Source of the DNA: Pyrenopolyporus hunteri | Taxonomy: Eukaryota; Ascomycota; Sordariomycetes; Xylariales; Hypoxylaceae | NCBI GenBank assembly: GCA_902806595.1 | Contig: CADCXC010000010.1 | Coordinates: 992,001-1,056,000 of the forward strand | DNA length: 64,000 nucleotides | Direction: 5' to 3' | Part shown: one piece after another, positions 36,485-47,676 of the stretch | How the letters are laid out: the number at the start of each line of letters is the position of its first letter | Numbering within the stretch: position 1 is the first letter of the stretch | Position numbers and translations under genes: made by a program | The notes under the pieces: model-generated | What the model was told of the DNA's origin: nothing | Databases searched by the model: none | Seen by the model: the letters and a program-made list of their open reading frames with translations, nothing else

Positions 36485-38099
36485 CTAGGTCTCTTTCTTG
36501 GACCTGTTCGTTTTCGGTGGCCGGCCACGTCCACGCTTTGGAGCTTCCTTTCTAGCTACACCTCCTTTTGGAGGACCACCTCGTCCCCGCTTCTTTTCCG
36601 GCAGTTTGCTAGAACCTCCCTTTTTATCTACGCCTGCTGTTGGGCGGCGACCTCGTCTCGGCTTCGTTCTTAATAGTTCTTCAGAACTTTCTTTCTGAAT
36701 AGCTTCACGAAGCTTCCGATTGCGTAGTCGCGTGTTCTGGGCCTTTTGCCGTCTGGATTCATTAGTTTCCTCTTTGAGACGAAGCCATTCAGGCTCCCTC
36801 TTAGCGGGTGCGAGCAGGTATTTCAAGTAAAGAGCGACTCTCATGTCCACCTCTTTGAGGCGTTTGTCGTCCGAAGCCTCGTCGTGGGGAAGGGAAGTAG
36901 ACGGTGTAGGAGATGTCAGAGAGTCATGCCGGGCATACCATGCCTCCAGATGCTTCATGACGAAGTTGCGATGATGATTAACAACATAATCGTGAATCTG
37001 GTCCACTAGGCATACTAGGTCGTATGCGCGGCTGAATTGCATAATGTCGCCTTCCCATATTGTCTCCACGGTCTAGCCTGATGTTAGGCTGGCACGGCTT
37101 ATATTACTTATAGGGGAGGAGGGGGGGGAAGGTATTATGACTTACACAGGTGTCCAGAAATTTCCACGCTATATAAACTTCCCAATACGGGCCACAGGAA
37201 GTAAATGCAAAGAGTTGATACTCGGAGCTCTTCTCTGTCTGGTATTCGGCCACATTGTTTGGGTCCCTAGCCAGATCATCTAACATGGCAAGATACGTCC
37301 GACAGGCATGATAGATTTGGTTCTCAGCCGCTCCGTAATCTCGAGCTCGCTTCTTTGCCTCGTAGACTGCAAAAGGGAAGAGCAAATCAGTCCTTCCCCA
37401 CACGCCATCGACGATTAGACCGCAATCAGGATCGTTCATCATGGCACGCAGATCTTTCTCAGAAAGCCGTTTATCTGGTTGCTTGTTGCTGTGGTCTTCT
37501 TTGCAGTCAGGGACTGTGCATACATAGCCCCGCTTCAGATAGTAATCGTCATACGACTTGAGACCGAATGTCGCGTCAGGTATTCGCGTTCTCACGGTTC
37601 TTTGCCCACTGTCATCTTTTTCCACAAACTCATAAGGCCTCTTGTCCCTGGATTTATTGCTGGGTCAGCCACGGTGACATAAAAAGCAATATCGATATCA
37701 AATAGAACACTAGATATACCAACATTCTCAGCCCCTCGTCATCCAGAATCAAACCAAAGACATCATGCCAGGCACAAACTTCCCAGCAGAACTCGGAGGA
37801 TTTGTATAGCTGGTTGTTGATTGCTCGCTTGAACAATTTATTTGCTCTTTTATCAAGTTCTGTTTGCTTTTCTTCGCTCAGGCCTTCCTTGTATTGCGGA
37901 ATGTCGAGATTAGGGCAAAAACGACACCATGACTCGGCCATCGGCTGAGACATCGAGAACACAGATTGCCTTGAAATGCAAACTTCGCTGAATGGCTCGG
38001 GGACCAATGGCATAGTGCGTTTCCTCGGCTCCCTGGTTGGCTGTTAGTTCTCTAGACCGCATACCGCAGCCACAACCTAACGTAGACTTACGGCGACAT
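36485..38099 (-). CDS. PD-(D/E)XK nuclease-like protein with AT-hook tail
   Basis: Minus-strand gene, exons 38092-38099, 37724-38032, 37146-37647 and 36485-37072, joining to about 468 residues. Exon 1 is only 8 nt (ATG TCG CC), giving MSPEPRKRT after splicing; that intron has GTAAGT, a CTAAC branch and CAG. The central segment carries GRTDLLFPFAVYEAKKRA, with Asp192, Glu202 and Lys204 spaced like a PD-(D/E)XK core, followed by a helix with NQIYHACRTYL and then SSEYQLFAFTSCGPYWEVY. Residues about 409-468 are basic with three AT-hook-like motifs (RRGRRP, KRGRGGPP, KRGRGRPPK). Nuclease-like fungal domains of this sort are widespread but largely uncharacterised. The architecture suggests AT-rich DNA binding in the nucleus, with cleavage possible but unproven. 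The second donor (GTTGGT) is weaker and chosen because it gives a continuous frame. Confidence 0.72.
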
Positions 38100-41000
38100 T
38101 TTCAGATTTCATAACGCTAGTAGGGGCGCTCAATCATAGCAGTACTAAACTCAAGAGTTTCGTGTTGGGGACAATAGTATTTTATGCTTAATCCATAATC
38201 TCGCATCTGAAGTTTTAAGGCGAAAGAGGCCTCTAATAATCATGGCTTATTTTGTGGCCGCATGAGAGTCCTACACGATTTAGGCTACCGTGGATGCCTG
38301 CTACCTATAAATATCGACCCCTGCTTTAGTTTATATAACGAGTTTACTATGTATATAGAGTATTTATATGCCCTTTTTCTTCGAAAAACTTAGCTAGGCA
38401 CCTAATAGGCGATTTATCTCTACTACTATGCTTGAGTGTTGATTCCAAACCCATCACAACTGATAATATCTTGTTTCGCGATAATCCTAAGGCTGTATAG
38501 TCGCGAAGCTGAAGAGCAAGAGGCAACAACTCTATGGAAGATACTATCTAATTATATGTATATATTGGGACAGAAGCAACGGGGAAGCCAATACTGAGGC
38601 AACTTGTAGCATGCTCAGTTATTTGCAGGATAGGGGTGTTAGCCTTCAGAGACCTCAAGATAGTTCCGTTAGGCTGCCCAACGAGAGTGGTGAATACTAT
38701 TATGAGGAGCGGTGCTGTGCTAACAGGGTCACATCCAAACCCCTGAGCAACAGTAGGTGACTATGTGCCAGCCAAGGGGCTCCATGCAGCTGGGTGCAGC
38801 CTCGTTGGTCGCCCGCCGGAGACCCCGATCAGGATCATATAGCGCCTTACTTGCCAAGGGCGGTTAACAGAAAAATCCTCGTCAAATCGCGTACTTTAAC
38901 GCCGCGACAGATCTAGTTGGTGCCAGCCTGCTTTGAGCTTCTTCCAGTCGCAGATATCCTCGAGTACATGTTGTCTAACCAGCTATAACGAGACTAGTAC
39001 ACCACAGGAGTAGCAGTGGCAACAATGTTGGGGATCTTAAGAATGACTAAAATGCCCTCAGGGTTTATTCGGTCGCCCTGCCTGCGATATCCTAGCTCTA
39101 TGAGATGCACCTTCTCGTATAATGCTCCTCGTGTAAGAGGGACTAGATATGATGCAATAAGATCTGGCATGCTGACCGTGTCTTTAAAGCCCCATCTGAA
39201 AAATACTCCGAGGCTAGGCGTAGGAACAGGCTATTGAATCGCAAAAGGCGGCTAAACTTAGAAAATAAGTTCCTAAAGGAATGAATCGGCGGTAGAATAC
39301 TGTTAGTTTCGTTAGTCTGCCTTACCATCATCACAAGGCATACACGCTTATCGGGGAGGGGGGAGGGATTTCGAGGTTTTATCTTCTCTGTGTTGTACTA
39401 GAGAGTAGCTTACTTACCTAGGTAGCTTACATTACTTATATGGTCCATTCGAGTACCCGAGTCTATGACTATCATGTCTTATTAGTAATATGTCAATTAA
39501 GAAAGAATCAAGGCATTTATCCAAGCTGAGGAAATACCTCTTAAGTAGCTAATACTAAAAGACAAGAGTAAATCGATATCATAACAGAAGAACATTAAAA
39601 ACGAGGGATATAAGCCGAATATATTATACATGAGGTCTAGATATAAACCCCTATAAGCTTGATTCCATTTTTGGTTTTGCGGCAACCTCAAACTGGGTCG
39701 CACAATGAGTCTCCTAAGCAGCGTCACGGCCAACAAACTATACACTCTCACCGCATACCCTGGCCCACTTTCGAAGATGGAAATCACCAAGGGCAAGGTT
39801 GGGGAAAGCACTCTAAGCTAAAGTAGAGTTTCCTTGTTGTTAATCAACCTGTTAAGTTAAATATCGATGTACTTTTAGCCATTTTCGTATACGACAAATC
39901 ATCACCTGCCCACATTAATCCCCCAATATAATATCAGGGAACCGAATCCGACAATAGTCTCATTGGATTAAGTTCGTTACACGCACCTACACCACCTCGG
40001 AAGCGGGACTAACGCAAATGACGTAAAAGAGAAAGGTACCCATACGCCCCAACCACCAGGACGTTTCTCTCCAGTCTACTATATACTCGTGTGCTTCCGA
40101 GATGTAAAATCATCTTCTTGAGTTAACTTCGGGGTTCACTAAATTTCAGGGCAGATTAGCATTATGTGGGATTATCTCCCTACTGTTAACGAGAGCCTCG
40201 ATACTTCAACTCTTGCGTATCACTAGATATGTCATCGGACCTCAATCCTACCCCTGAACCGACGTAACGTACCATTTTGAATGGAGACTTTCGGCATCCA
40301 AGGTTGTCGGTATCTACCGAGGCCACGTAGAAATAGTTAGCGAGCCTATTAGATATAACTTTTTGGGTGTGGTAAGTGTAACCGTGCTTCCGTACTAGTG
40401 TCGGCAATGTACGAGATCATAGTAAATGGAAACTTCTTAAACCCAAATGAAGAAGATAGAGCCTGGTAAATGAAATCGCAACCCCCTTACGTTTGAGGCC
40501 CTTGGCGAATACGGAGCAGGCCCTTAATGGAGATTCAGCCTTGGAAAACGCCAGGGGTTGAGAGATGAGTCTGAATAGTCACTTCAGCGGGTGGGAAATT
40601 TCATCATTGCTGCAATAGTTAATATCACAGCAACTAGCTGGATGTGACCTCGGGAGCCGTGCCTACGCACAGGTCAAGGATGTAGCTATGCTTTGAAGAT
40701 ATTTAAGTGGTGCAAACAGCTTGCGGGGTCCTCGTGACACGGTAAGAGAGGACCAGGGGCCGGGCCGATGGGTACATATCTCACAGCTACTTACAAGTAA
40801 GTCAGCATAATACATTTGTAGACTGATTATCTACCTACCTGGCTGCCTACCTAATGGAGATAACTAGTTGACCGCCTGGGTACCTAGACTATGGTGGTTG
40901 ACTTCAAGACTTAGGCAATTAGACCAACACACAGGCGAGGAACATATAGTCAAAGTACCGTCGCTATGAATCCTGGGAAGAAGAAGGAATTGCTAGAGAT

Positions 41001-43157
41001 ACTAGAGGTCGTCGAGTATGCGTTAGACCGGGAAAGAATTCACCAACATACATGTGCTATCAAAGGGCTTCCACGAGACCAAGCCACCAGCCCCTGTCCA
41101 AGCTACATGCGGCTATACTGGTCTAGGGGACTCCAAATCACGCCTGCGACAGTGCGGGAAAGGTTAGACGACTTTACAATCTAGACTCGATACCAATATT
41201 GGGCGCGAGTGAGCATGGGTGGACTATGACCATGGTCTAGTTATCATTTGGTGTGGACACCCCATGCTAAAACCGTTCTTTTTAGATCGATACCAACCCA
41301 TCGGATAATTACCAACGGAAGTAACAAATATCGTGACCCATCAAATCACCCTTCCTAGGGGGAATGCACCCCTATATACAATATATTATTCAGTAATATG
41401 AGCTGAATCTATGCAGCCAATATTGCATTTGGCAGATCATGATGTATTGAATGCTACCCCTGAACTGAGGAAAGATACAGGTATCTGATATGACCGCTAA
41501 AGGGAACGCGTAATCAGCGACCGCATAATGAGATGCAAGAGCACGTGGCCGTCGGCCTATGGTATATGCGTCGAACTGTGAGCCGGGCAATAAACGAAAT
41601 AGGGACGCCCGAGGATTGTCGGGCGAACAAGCGGGATTTCGGGGCCCACACCGATGAGATGTGGTTAAGCCCTGTTTCTTGGCTTCCCCGGTGTGTTTCC
41701 GACGCAGCGTTGGCTAATATCGAAGCTACCTAAATAAGTGCAACAGGCATTGGAAAAAGGTGGAAACGAGTTGAGAAAAGTGACCGAAGTTCATCGTCAT
41801 CCCCTCTAGCGTACTTCGGTAAGTATCTTCAACGCGTCAGTGCGGATAGGAGGTTACAAGGTTTGAAGGGGAGGGATGATCATATGGAAATGAACCAGTT
41901 CGTTATATATTAAGGTATCCCTATCGTGGAACACAGGAAACGTTTTTTTAATTACACCATTTCCCAAAGCCGTACAGGTACCTATTACTCGCCCGACTCA
42001 TTTGGTAGATTCTCGTTGGATATCATCGGCCAATAACAAATAATGCCGATTTGTTAGTCAAACATTGAGATGAAATATGATTAAGTTGACCGTGTTAAAT
42101 TACGAGGCTTTAGTCACATGCATGCCCCCATCTATCATTTGTTGGTCTGGACTGTCCGGAATTAAGAGGTAGAGCCATGATATGAGACGACTACCTACAT
42201 ACCTAGGTCGGTATGTATTTACCTCAATCGAGGGTCGGAAGACCCGGGGGGATTCGACGGTGTGGCTACCTGGTATCCGAGACACGGTAAGCTCTTCAAG
42301 CCAATGGAGAAACTCCTCAGCTTAAACATGCATCCGGCAACCAACCAGCAGCTCGGAACGATGATTACAGGAAGAAATGGCGAAATTGGATCGAGATAGC
42401 TCGCTATGACCGCGCTACCAGAGCGTTACCGGTGAGCGCTGTAGGGACAGGGAAAAAAAAAAAATCCAATCTGCATATATCAGATCCAGGGGGGCTCTGT
42501 TTTTCGGTGGGCAGGGAAGATGCTCATTTGTTACATGTATTGTACAACTTGCGGCCGTCGATGTTCGAGTCGATAATTGCGATGTCATCATTACTGCTGG
42601 GTACATACCTAGGTGGGTAGGTAGTTACGTACCGAACGGTGGAGTAAGGGGAGAACGTGGTTGGTCAGGGCGCCGATGGTGGGTCGACTCGTTTATGCAC
42701 GAGGCAAGACAAGCTTTTTTAAGGCGTCCAGCGCGACAAGCTTTTGTTCTGGGCCGGTCTGTCTGAACCTCAAGTTGCAGGGTCGCTTGACAACCGCTAG
42801 TAGAGTTCGGTACGGGTATTGTATACATCGTCGACACTATAGATCTTACTAGGCAAATAGTATAAATTGTATGCATGATGGTGGCATAACTCGAGGTATC
42901 TGATACATAACCTGGCTAGCTGATATACATGTAGGGTACCTACTATAGGTACCCAGGTAAGATAGGAGTTTAGTGAGAATCCTTACCCCAGCAATACCTA
43001 ACGTGAGGAGATTTCCGCGTTATCTAAATTTGAATGCGTTAGTCGACTAAAAAGGGAATGGGGTCTTCTAACAATCCAAGTCGTAAATGATAACACACAT
43101 TTCATATTCATACCTACGCAGATATCGTATCGTACAAAATGCGTAATTGGGTTACAG
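38100..43157. other. gene-poor stretch with degenerate coding-like traces
   Basis: No intact gene found over 5 kb. A short frame at 39153-39284 reads as a basic, helical-looking segment but is cut by stops on the left, and may be a decayed mobile-element or gene remnant. The 72-codon frame at 40966-41184 (MNPGKKKELLEILEVV...) is unassigned. TAGG/CCTA tracts occur at 39417, 40831, 42190 and 42607. Confidence 0.45.
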
Positions 43158-43721
43158 CTATGCACATTGCACACATACTTTGGGTAAGCTCGGTTTCCCA
43201 TTGTCAAATCCCACGAAGTCCAGTCGGCACATATATACACCATTGACCCTCGCAGACGGTGGCTTGAAAAGAAGCACCCAACCTGTGCGTGATCCGGCAG
43301 CCCGATAGGTGTGACAGGGGTGGGACTCGACGCGGGCGCCGATCAGGATTCCTGGTGCCTGACAAGCCATCTTATTCCGTCTCTCCATGCTCCTTTCGTT
43401 TCTGAGGCATATTTTTACTTTTCTTATTTTCCGTAAAACGTAATCATCCAATCCTTGTGGCTCCTGGGCCGCGTCTCGATCGTACCCTAGCAGCTGTGAG
43501 ATCCCTTCATACTGCGTAGAGGATCTTGCCGTGCTGGTGGCGTTCTGGTAGGACTTGTACGATACAAACACGTACGGATGCGTGTGGATGTATCTGGCGA
43601 GGTACTGTGTATCTGCCCTACCTCGCACAGCGAATACATAATGGCCCGGGAGTGCAGACTCTGGTAGTGGTATACCTTGCAAATGTATTGTACTTATGAC
43701 AACATCATCCGGCCCAGTCAT
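43158..43721 (-). CDS. possible hypothetical protein, 187 residues
   Basis: Open minus-strand frame beginning MTGPDDVVISTIHLQG and running 187 codons to a stop in the middle of a gene-poor stretch. I recognise no domain, signal peptide or membrane segment. The frame continues a few codons upstream of this ATG through a possible CAG acceptor at about 43731, so an earlier exon is conceivable. Length alone in DNA of roughly even composition is modest support. It may be a chance open frame; low confidence is deliberate. Confidence 0.25.
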   Translation of the reverse strand: MTGPDDVVISTIHLQGIPLPESALPGHYVFAVRGRADTQYLARYIHTHPYVFVSYKSYQNATSTARSSTQYEGISQLLGYDRDAAQEPQGLDDYVLRKIRKVKICLRNERSMERRNKMACQAPGILIGARVESHPCHTYRAAGSRTGWVLLFKPPSARVNGVYMCRLDFVGFDNGKPSLPKVCVQCA

Positions 43722-45505
43722 GGCTCTAGTCTGTGCGCTAAACAAGACGCATTAGCTGATTCAAGTCCTGGGTGCGCTTGCACCATACCTGATACAGCCA
43801 CCCGGACTACCAGAGTCAACTAGTAGTAGTCTACTACATGTAATGATCAATGTTAATTGAAGAAGGTACCCATCCGGCGGTAAGGCAGGTAGGTTGGTAC
43901 AGGCCTATGCGGTATGGCGTATGTAGTATGGCTTAGTAGGTAGGCACGATACCTCCAGGGCTGTACACACGTAACGGATCGGTAGACCGTCCAGGCCTCT
44001 CTACATGTATCAGTCGTATCACGCAGCCACTTGGAGGTCTGGTAACGTAGAACAGCATGAAGAGGAGGCACATTACACCTGCCAACCCGCCTACATACCT
44101 GGCCTAAGCCTACATGTCTACCTCCGCTCACCCTTCCAACAAGTATTAGACGTATTGTCTACCCTATCAAATTGGAATAGACCCTGTGCGCACCTGACGC
44201 GACATCATCATTGTGCTACTTGTATGGGTACTTCTTCCAGTTAAAAGGATTGAAATATTAAAAATATTAAAAATAAAAATAAAAATGGGAAGAAAAGCAA
44301 AAGAGGAAAGAAGGGGAGAGGAAAGAAGTCGCTTCCTCAGCTGATACCTGCCTACGTACATCGTACATCGTACATCGTACATGCTGTAATATAGAAATGG
44401 GGTCCTCTCTTTTTCTCCCCCTTCCCTTCCCTTCTCCCACCACCCGAAAATCCCTGCCTGGTTATTCCCCGACGGCCCCTATTATTACCTTTTCTTTTCC
44501 CCAAAATCCTAACCCCAAACTTGCCAAGAACATCTTTTTCAATCGATTTCCCTCCCTACGCAATTGTCGCTGTTAAAAAGTTAAACACTTTCGCGTCATT
44601 CGCGTTCCCGAGAAAAAAAATCGCTTCTCCCCCTCTCACCTAGTCGTTGGCTATCAATCGTAATGTCTCAACAATTCCTCGAATAGTAATGATTACAAGA
44701 GCATGTGTATGTCTTGGATCTGTTTTTCCCTTTCCAAATATCCCCCCCCCTCTAGTATCATTCATTACACTTACGATTTCCGTCGTTTTTTTAAATGTAA
44801 TAGCTGGGCGTCTGGCCCCTTTGGTCCTTTTGGCCCTCTTGGCCCTCTTTTCCCCGCTGCCGAGAGTGTCATTTATTATAGCGATTGAAAATCGTCTTGG
44901 CAACAGCCCGGCGCCCTCTTAAGAAACCCCTTGGCAATACATGCTGACGTCTGCTCTACAGCACTCCAAACCGTTCGGAATGTCGTGTACGTCGCCAAGA
45001 AAAAGCTTCTTTTCCCCTATTTCCATCCTGATGGACACCGCCAAGCAGGTACTAGGCCATCGAGAAAAAGCTTAACAGCCTTGATGGTTGTTGGTTGGCC
45101 GGACGGCTGACTTCTGGAAATGCTTGTCGATTGATGGTGAACTTAGCAATGGCGATGCAGAATCAATCAATCGTGCTTGGATGGTGCGTCGACGGTGCAT
45201 TCGCGGTCGCTGCATCGCTTGTGCCGTACGACGTAACATCACACAGGAATGCAGTCTATTAGTTTCATCATGTCTTGTCTTCAGTCGACAGTTGTCTCTC
45301 TTTCCTGTCTCTCTTCTTAATCAACGTCATTGTTCATTGTCAACATCCTTGCTCGCCCACCCAGTCGGGCTTGACTCGGATAATCGATGATATTGTCGGT
45401 GGCAATATACTAACGTGGCGGTAGACTGTTATTCAGCAATCCTAGTTGGACAAATGGCCATTCGGTTCCCAGCACCATTCTCAGAAACATCACCGCTTTA
45501 TCTGT
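43722..45505. other. intergenic, pyrimidine-rich before the RING gene
   Basis: Contains a 28-nt CGTACAT x4 tandem repeat (44355-44382) and a long pyrimidine-biased stretch (44400-44900) typical of fungal promoters or leaders. An upstream exon with the signal peptide of the RING protein may be hidden in 44.9-45.5 kb but I could not place it. Confidence 0.45.
44355..44382. repeat. CGTACAT x4 tandem repeat
   Basis: Four perfect head-to-tail copies of a 7-nt unit in intergenic DNA. Confidence 0.9.
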
Positions 45506-46993
45506 ATGTCTCGCGAGAGTGAAGGGATTTGTGGGATATCCGAAGAAAATGTCATCTACTTACACGCAGCGTCGCAGAGTCAGATAGCGTATTCCGAAGA
45601 TATTCTCGGTAATCTAACAACCCTCTCGACAACGTCGGTATCTACGCCAAATGGTGTCATCCAGGGCCTGCTCTACGTGCCTGATCTCGAAGAGAACGAC
45701 CCGTGCCGGAACTTGGCGGGGAGGTATATCCCACAAAATGTCACTCGTCGGATAAATCTACCAACCACGAATTATAATCTCATCGCTCTAGCACCATGGA
45801 TCGACGTCAACTGCACTCAATCGTTTCTTTCCTCGGCGAGAACAGACCCTATCCGAGGCATGCTGGTCTACCTTCCAAATAATGACACTAGCCGACCCCC
45901 AGATGTCGACAATGAAGCCTGGGACCTCGGGGACGGGGGAGCCTGGAGGACGACGAACCGATATCCTATCTATGCAATCCCCGGCTCTTCCGGAAATGAG
46001 ATGATGAGACAACTGAGTCTCTATTCCGGCGATCTGTCCCAAGTACCTTTTAGTAACCAGATTATCGCGACGTATTCTCCAAATCCAGCAGATTATGTAC
46101 GGGTATGGACCGAATTGACTGTGGTCACGGTGTCGTCAACTCTCCCTCTTTGGGCCTTCATTCTAATTATTCTCGGGGTAATCGTGGTTGTCATTGGCAG
46201 CACCTCATTACTTATGCATTTGGTACAGAGCCGACGTCGGGCCGCGTTAAGACGCCGTGTAATGCGAGGCGAAGTGAATCTAGAGGCCCTTGGTATTAAG
46301 CGACTGATGGTCCCGATGCACCATGTCCGAAGTTTCCCGCTATTTACTTACAATTACGACCCTCCCTTGGCGTCGTCGCCCGCATCGGCGAAGTCCCCAC
46401 AACAAATAGGGCGGAGGTCGTCCGAGGGCAGTCGGGTACCCGCTGGCATAAGAATGGAGAAAACCGATTCGGCTATCGATTACCAACCCGCGTGCCTCAT
46501 CTGTCTAGAAGACTTCGAATCTAAAAAGACGATTATCCGTGAATTGCCTTGCGGCCATATTTATCACCCCGAATGCATCGACGAATTTTTGGGTCAAGTT
46601 AGCTCGTTATGTCCCTCCTGCAAAGCGTCTATGTTGCCTCGCGGTTACTGCCCTAAGATCACCAACTCGATGGTACGCAGGGAGTTCGGCACGCGAAAAT
46701 TGAGATCTCGGGGCGGTATTGGAATACACGTGGACGTCGAAAGGGGCCGCCAGAGGCTATCGTCGTGGAGCAGTTCTATGAAGAAGCACATATGCGGTGT
46801 TCCATCCACGCAGTCGGAAGAAGCGGCTATTCAATTGCAAGAGCAGTCAAGAGGTGGCGGATCGGACAACATAGAGACGGCCCGGGACCGCCTACAGGAC
46901 CTAATTGTGCCCGTCGACGAAACTAACAGCGATGACGGACGACCTCAATGCGAGTCTGCCCATTACGATCGCGGTCCAATGACTAACAGGTGA
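45506..46993 (+). CDS. transmembrane RING-H2 E3 ubiquitin ligase (5' end uncertain)
   Basis: Open frame with first in-frame ATG at 45506, about 495 residues. A lumenal N-terminal half with several N-glycosylation sequons and GLLYVPDLEENDPC, NLIALAPWIDVNC and YPIYAIPGSSG resembles a protease-associated (PA)-type domain. One membrane segment follows (about nt 46135-46221, LWAFILIILGVIVVVIG), then RRRAALRRRVMRGEVNLEALGIKRL, and a C3H2C3 RING finger from ACLICLEDF to LCPSCKASML. PA-TM-RING proteins ubiquitinate cargo at endomembranes, with the RING facing the cytosol. The expected signal peptide is absent from this frame, so the true start is probably in an upstream exon; GTATGT at 45504 may even be a donor. 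The RING and membrane assignments are firm; the N-terminus is not. Confidence 0.82.
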   Translation: MSRESEGICGISEENVIYLHAASQSQIAYSEDILGNLTTLSTTSVSTPNGVIQGLLYVPDLEENDPCRNLAGRYIPQNVTRRINLPTTNYNLIALAPWIDVNCTQSFLSSARTDPIRGMLVYLPNNDTSRPPDVDNEAWDLGDGGAWRTTNRYPIYAIPGSSGNEMMRQLSLYSGDLSQVPFSNQIIATYSPNPADYVRVWTELTVVTVSSTLPLWAFILIILGVIVVVIGSTSLLMHLVQSRRRAALRRRVMRGEVNLEALGIKRLMVPMHHVRSFPLFTYNYDPPLASSPASAKSPQQIGRRSSEGSRVPAGIRMEKTDSAIDYQPACLICLEDFESKKTIIRELPCGHIYHPECIDEFLGQVSSLCPSCKASMLPRGYCPKITNSMVRREFGTRKLRSRGGIGIHVDVERGRQRLSSWSSSMKKHICGVPSTQSEEAAIQLQEQSRGGGSDNIETARDRLQDLIVPVDETNSDDGRPQCESAHYDRGPMTNR

Positions 46994-47458
46994 ATAGGGA
47001 AACGCGCAGCTCTAAAAGTTTTTCCGGGATTCAGGTAAAAGGCTCGCGAATCAGGCTTCGCACATAGGAATTGCGGCATCATTTAGCATAGTTCGGCGTT
47101 TTGTTGAATGGGAAATCATCATCTATCGGGGCTAATACGTAGGTTAATCAGGGGCGTTCACAGGAAAATTTGAGCTCGGTTATGTCTGCGGGCATATATG
47201 GACATTGGGGACATTGGTCCATTAAGGATTAGGAACTGCATTTGAAGACTGCTTGGATATACCCCTAAGTTTTGGCGAGATTATAAAAAATTAAAATTTT
47301 GAGAGGAATACGAGGTTTCCCATCACCATGTATTATTTAGGCTACCTGTGAGCGGCCTGTAAGACGCCACCATATGGTTGGTTCGTCACCTTTGGAAATG
47401 TCCGTTGGGAGCACATAATGATGAACCGTGCGCATACGCCCCTTAAACTGTGTAGGAT
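46994..47458. other. intergenic, 3' region of the RING gene
   Basis: No recognisable coding text. Confidence 0.5.
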
Positions 47459-47641
47459 TCAACAATCAATAAATTGCAGCTCCAACATCATCTCAGCCTC
47501 GAACTTATTAATTAAGTCAGGCCTCCAGTGTCCAACCTCGGCTCCATCCGAGACGAGCCACGCCTTACCGGCCCCTTCCTTGTCGCTGGCGATGAAAGGA
47601 GTAGCAGCTGCATCTATTTCATCAAAGACCATAAACACCGG
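47459..47641 (-). pseudogene. exon-like fragment of an unassigned gene
   Basis: On the minus strand a 61-codon stretch begins right after a CCTAG acceptor-like site and reads PVFMVFDEIDAAATPFI, then GKAWLVSDGAEVGHWRPDLI, ending MLELQFIDC and stop. The text looks protein-like, similar to the last exon of an enzyme, but any earlier exons would lie inside the oppositely oriented alpha/beta hydrolase gene 36 nt away. It is therefore likely a relic, or alternatively a 57-residue small protein starting at the internal ATG. I cannot name the parent family. Confidence 0.3.
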
Positions 47642-47676
47642 CTAGGCTTCTCTTCGGGGCACCGTATCAAACGGGC

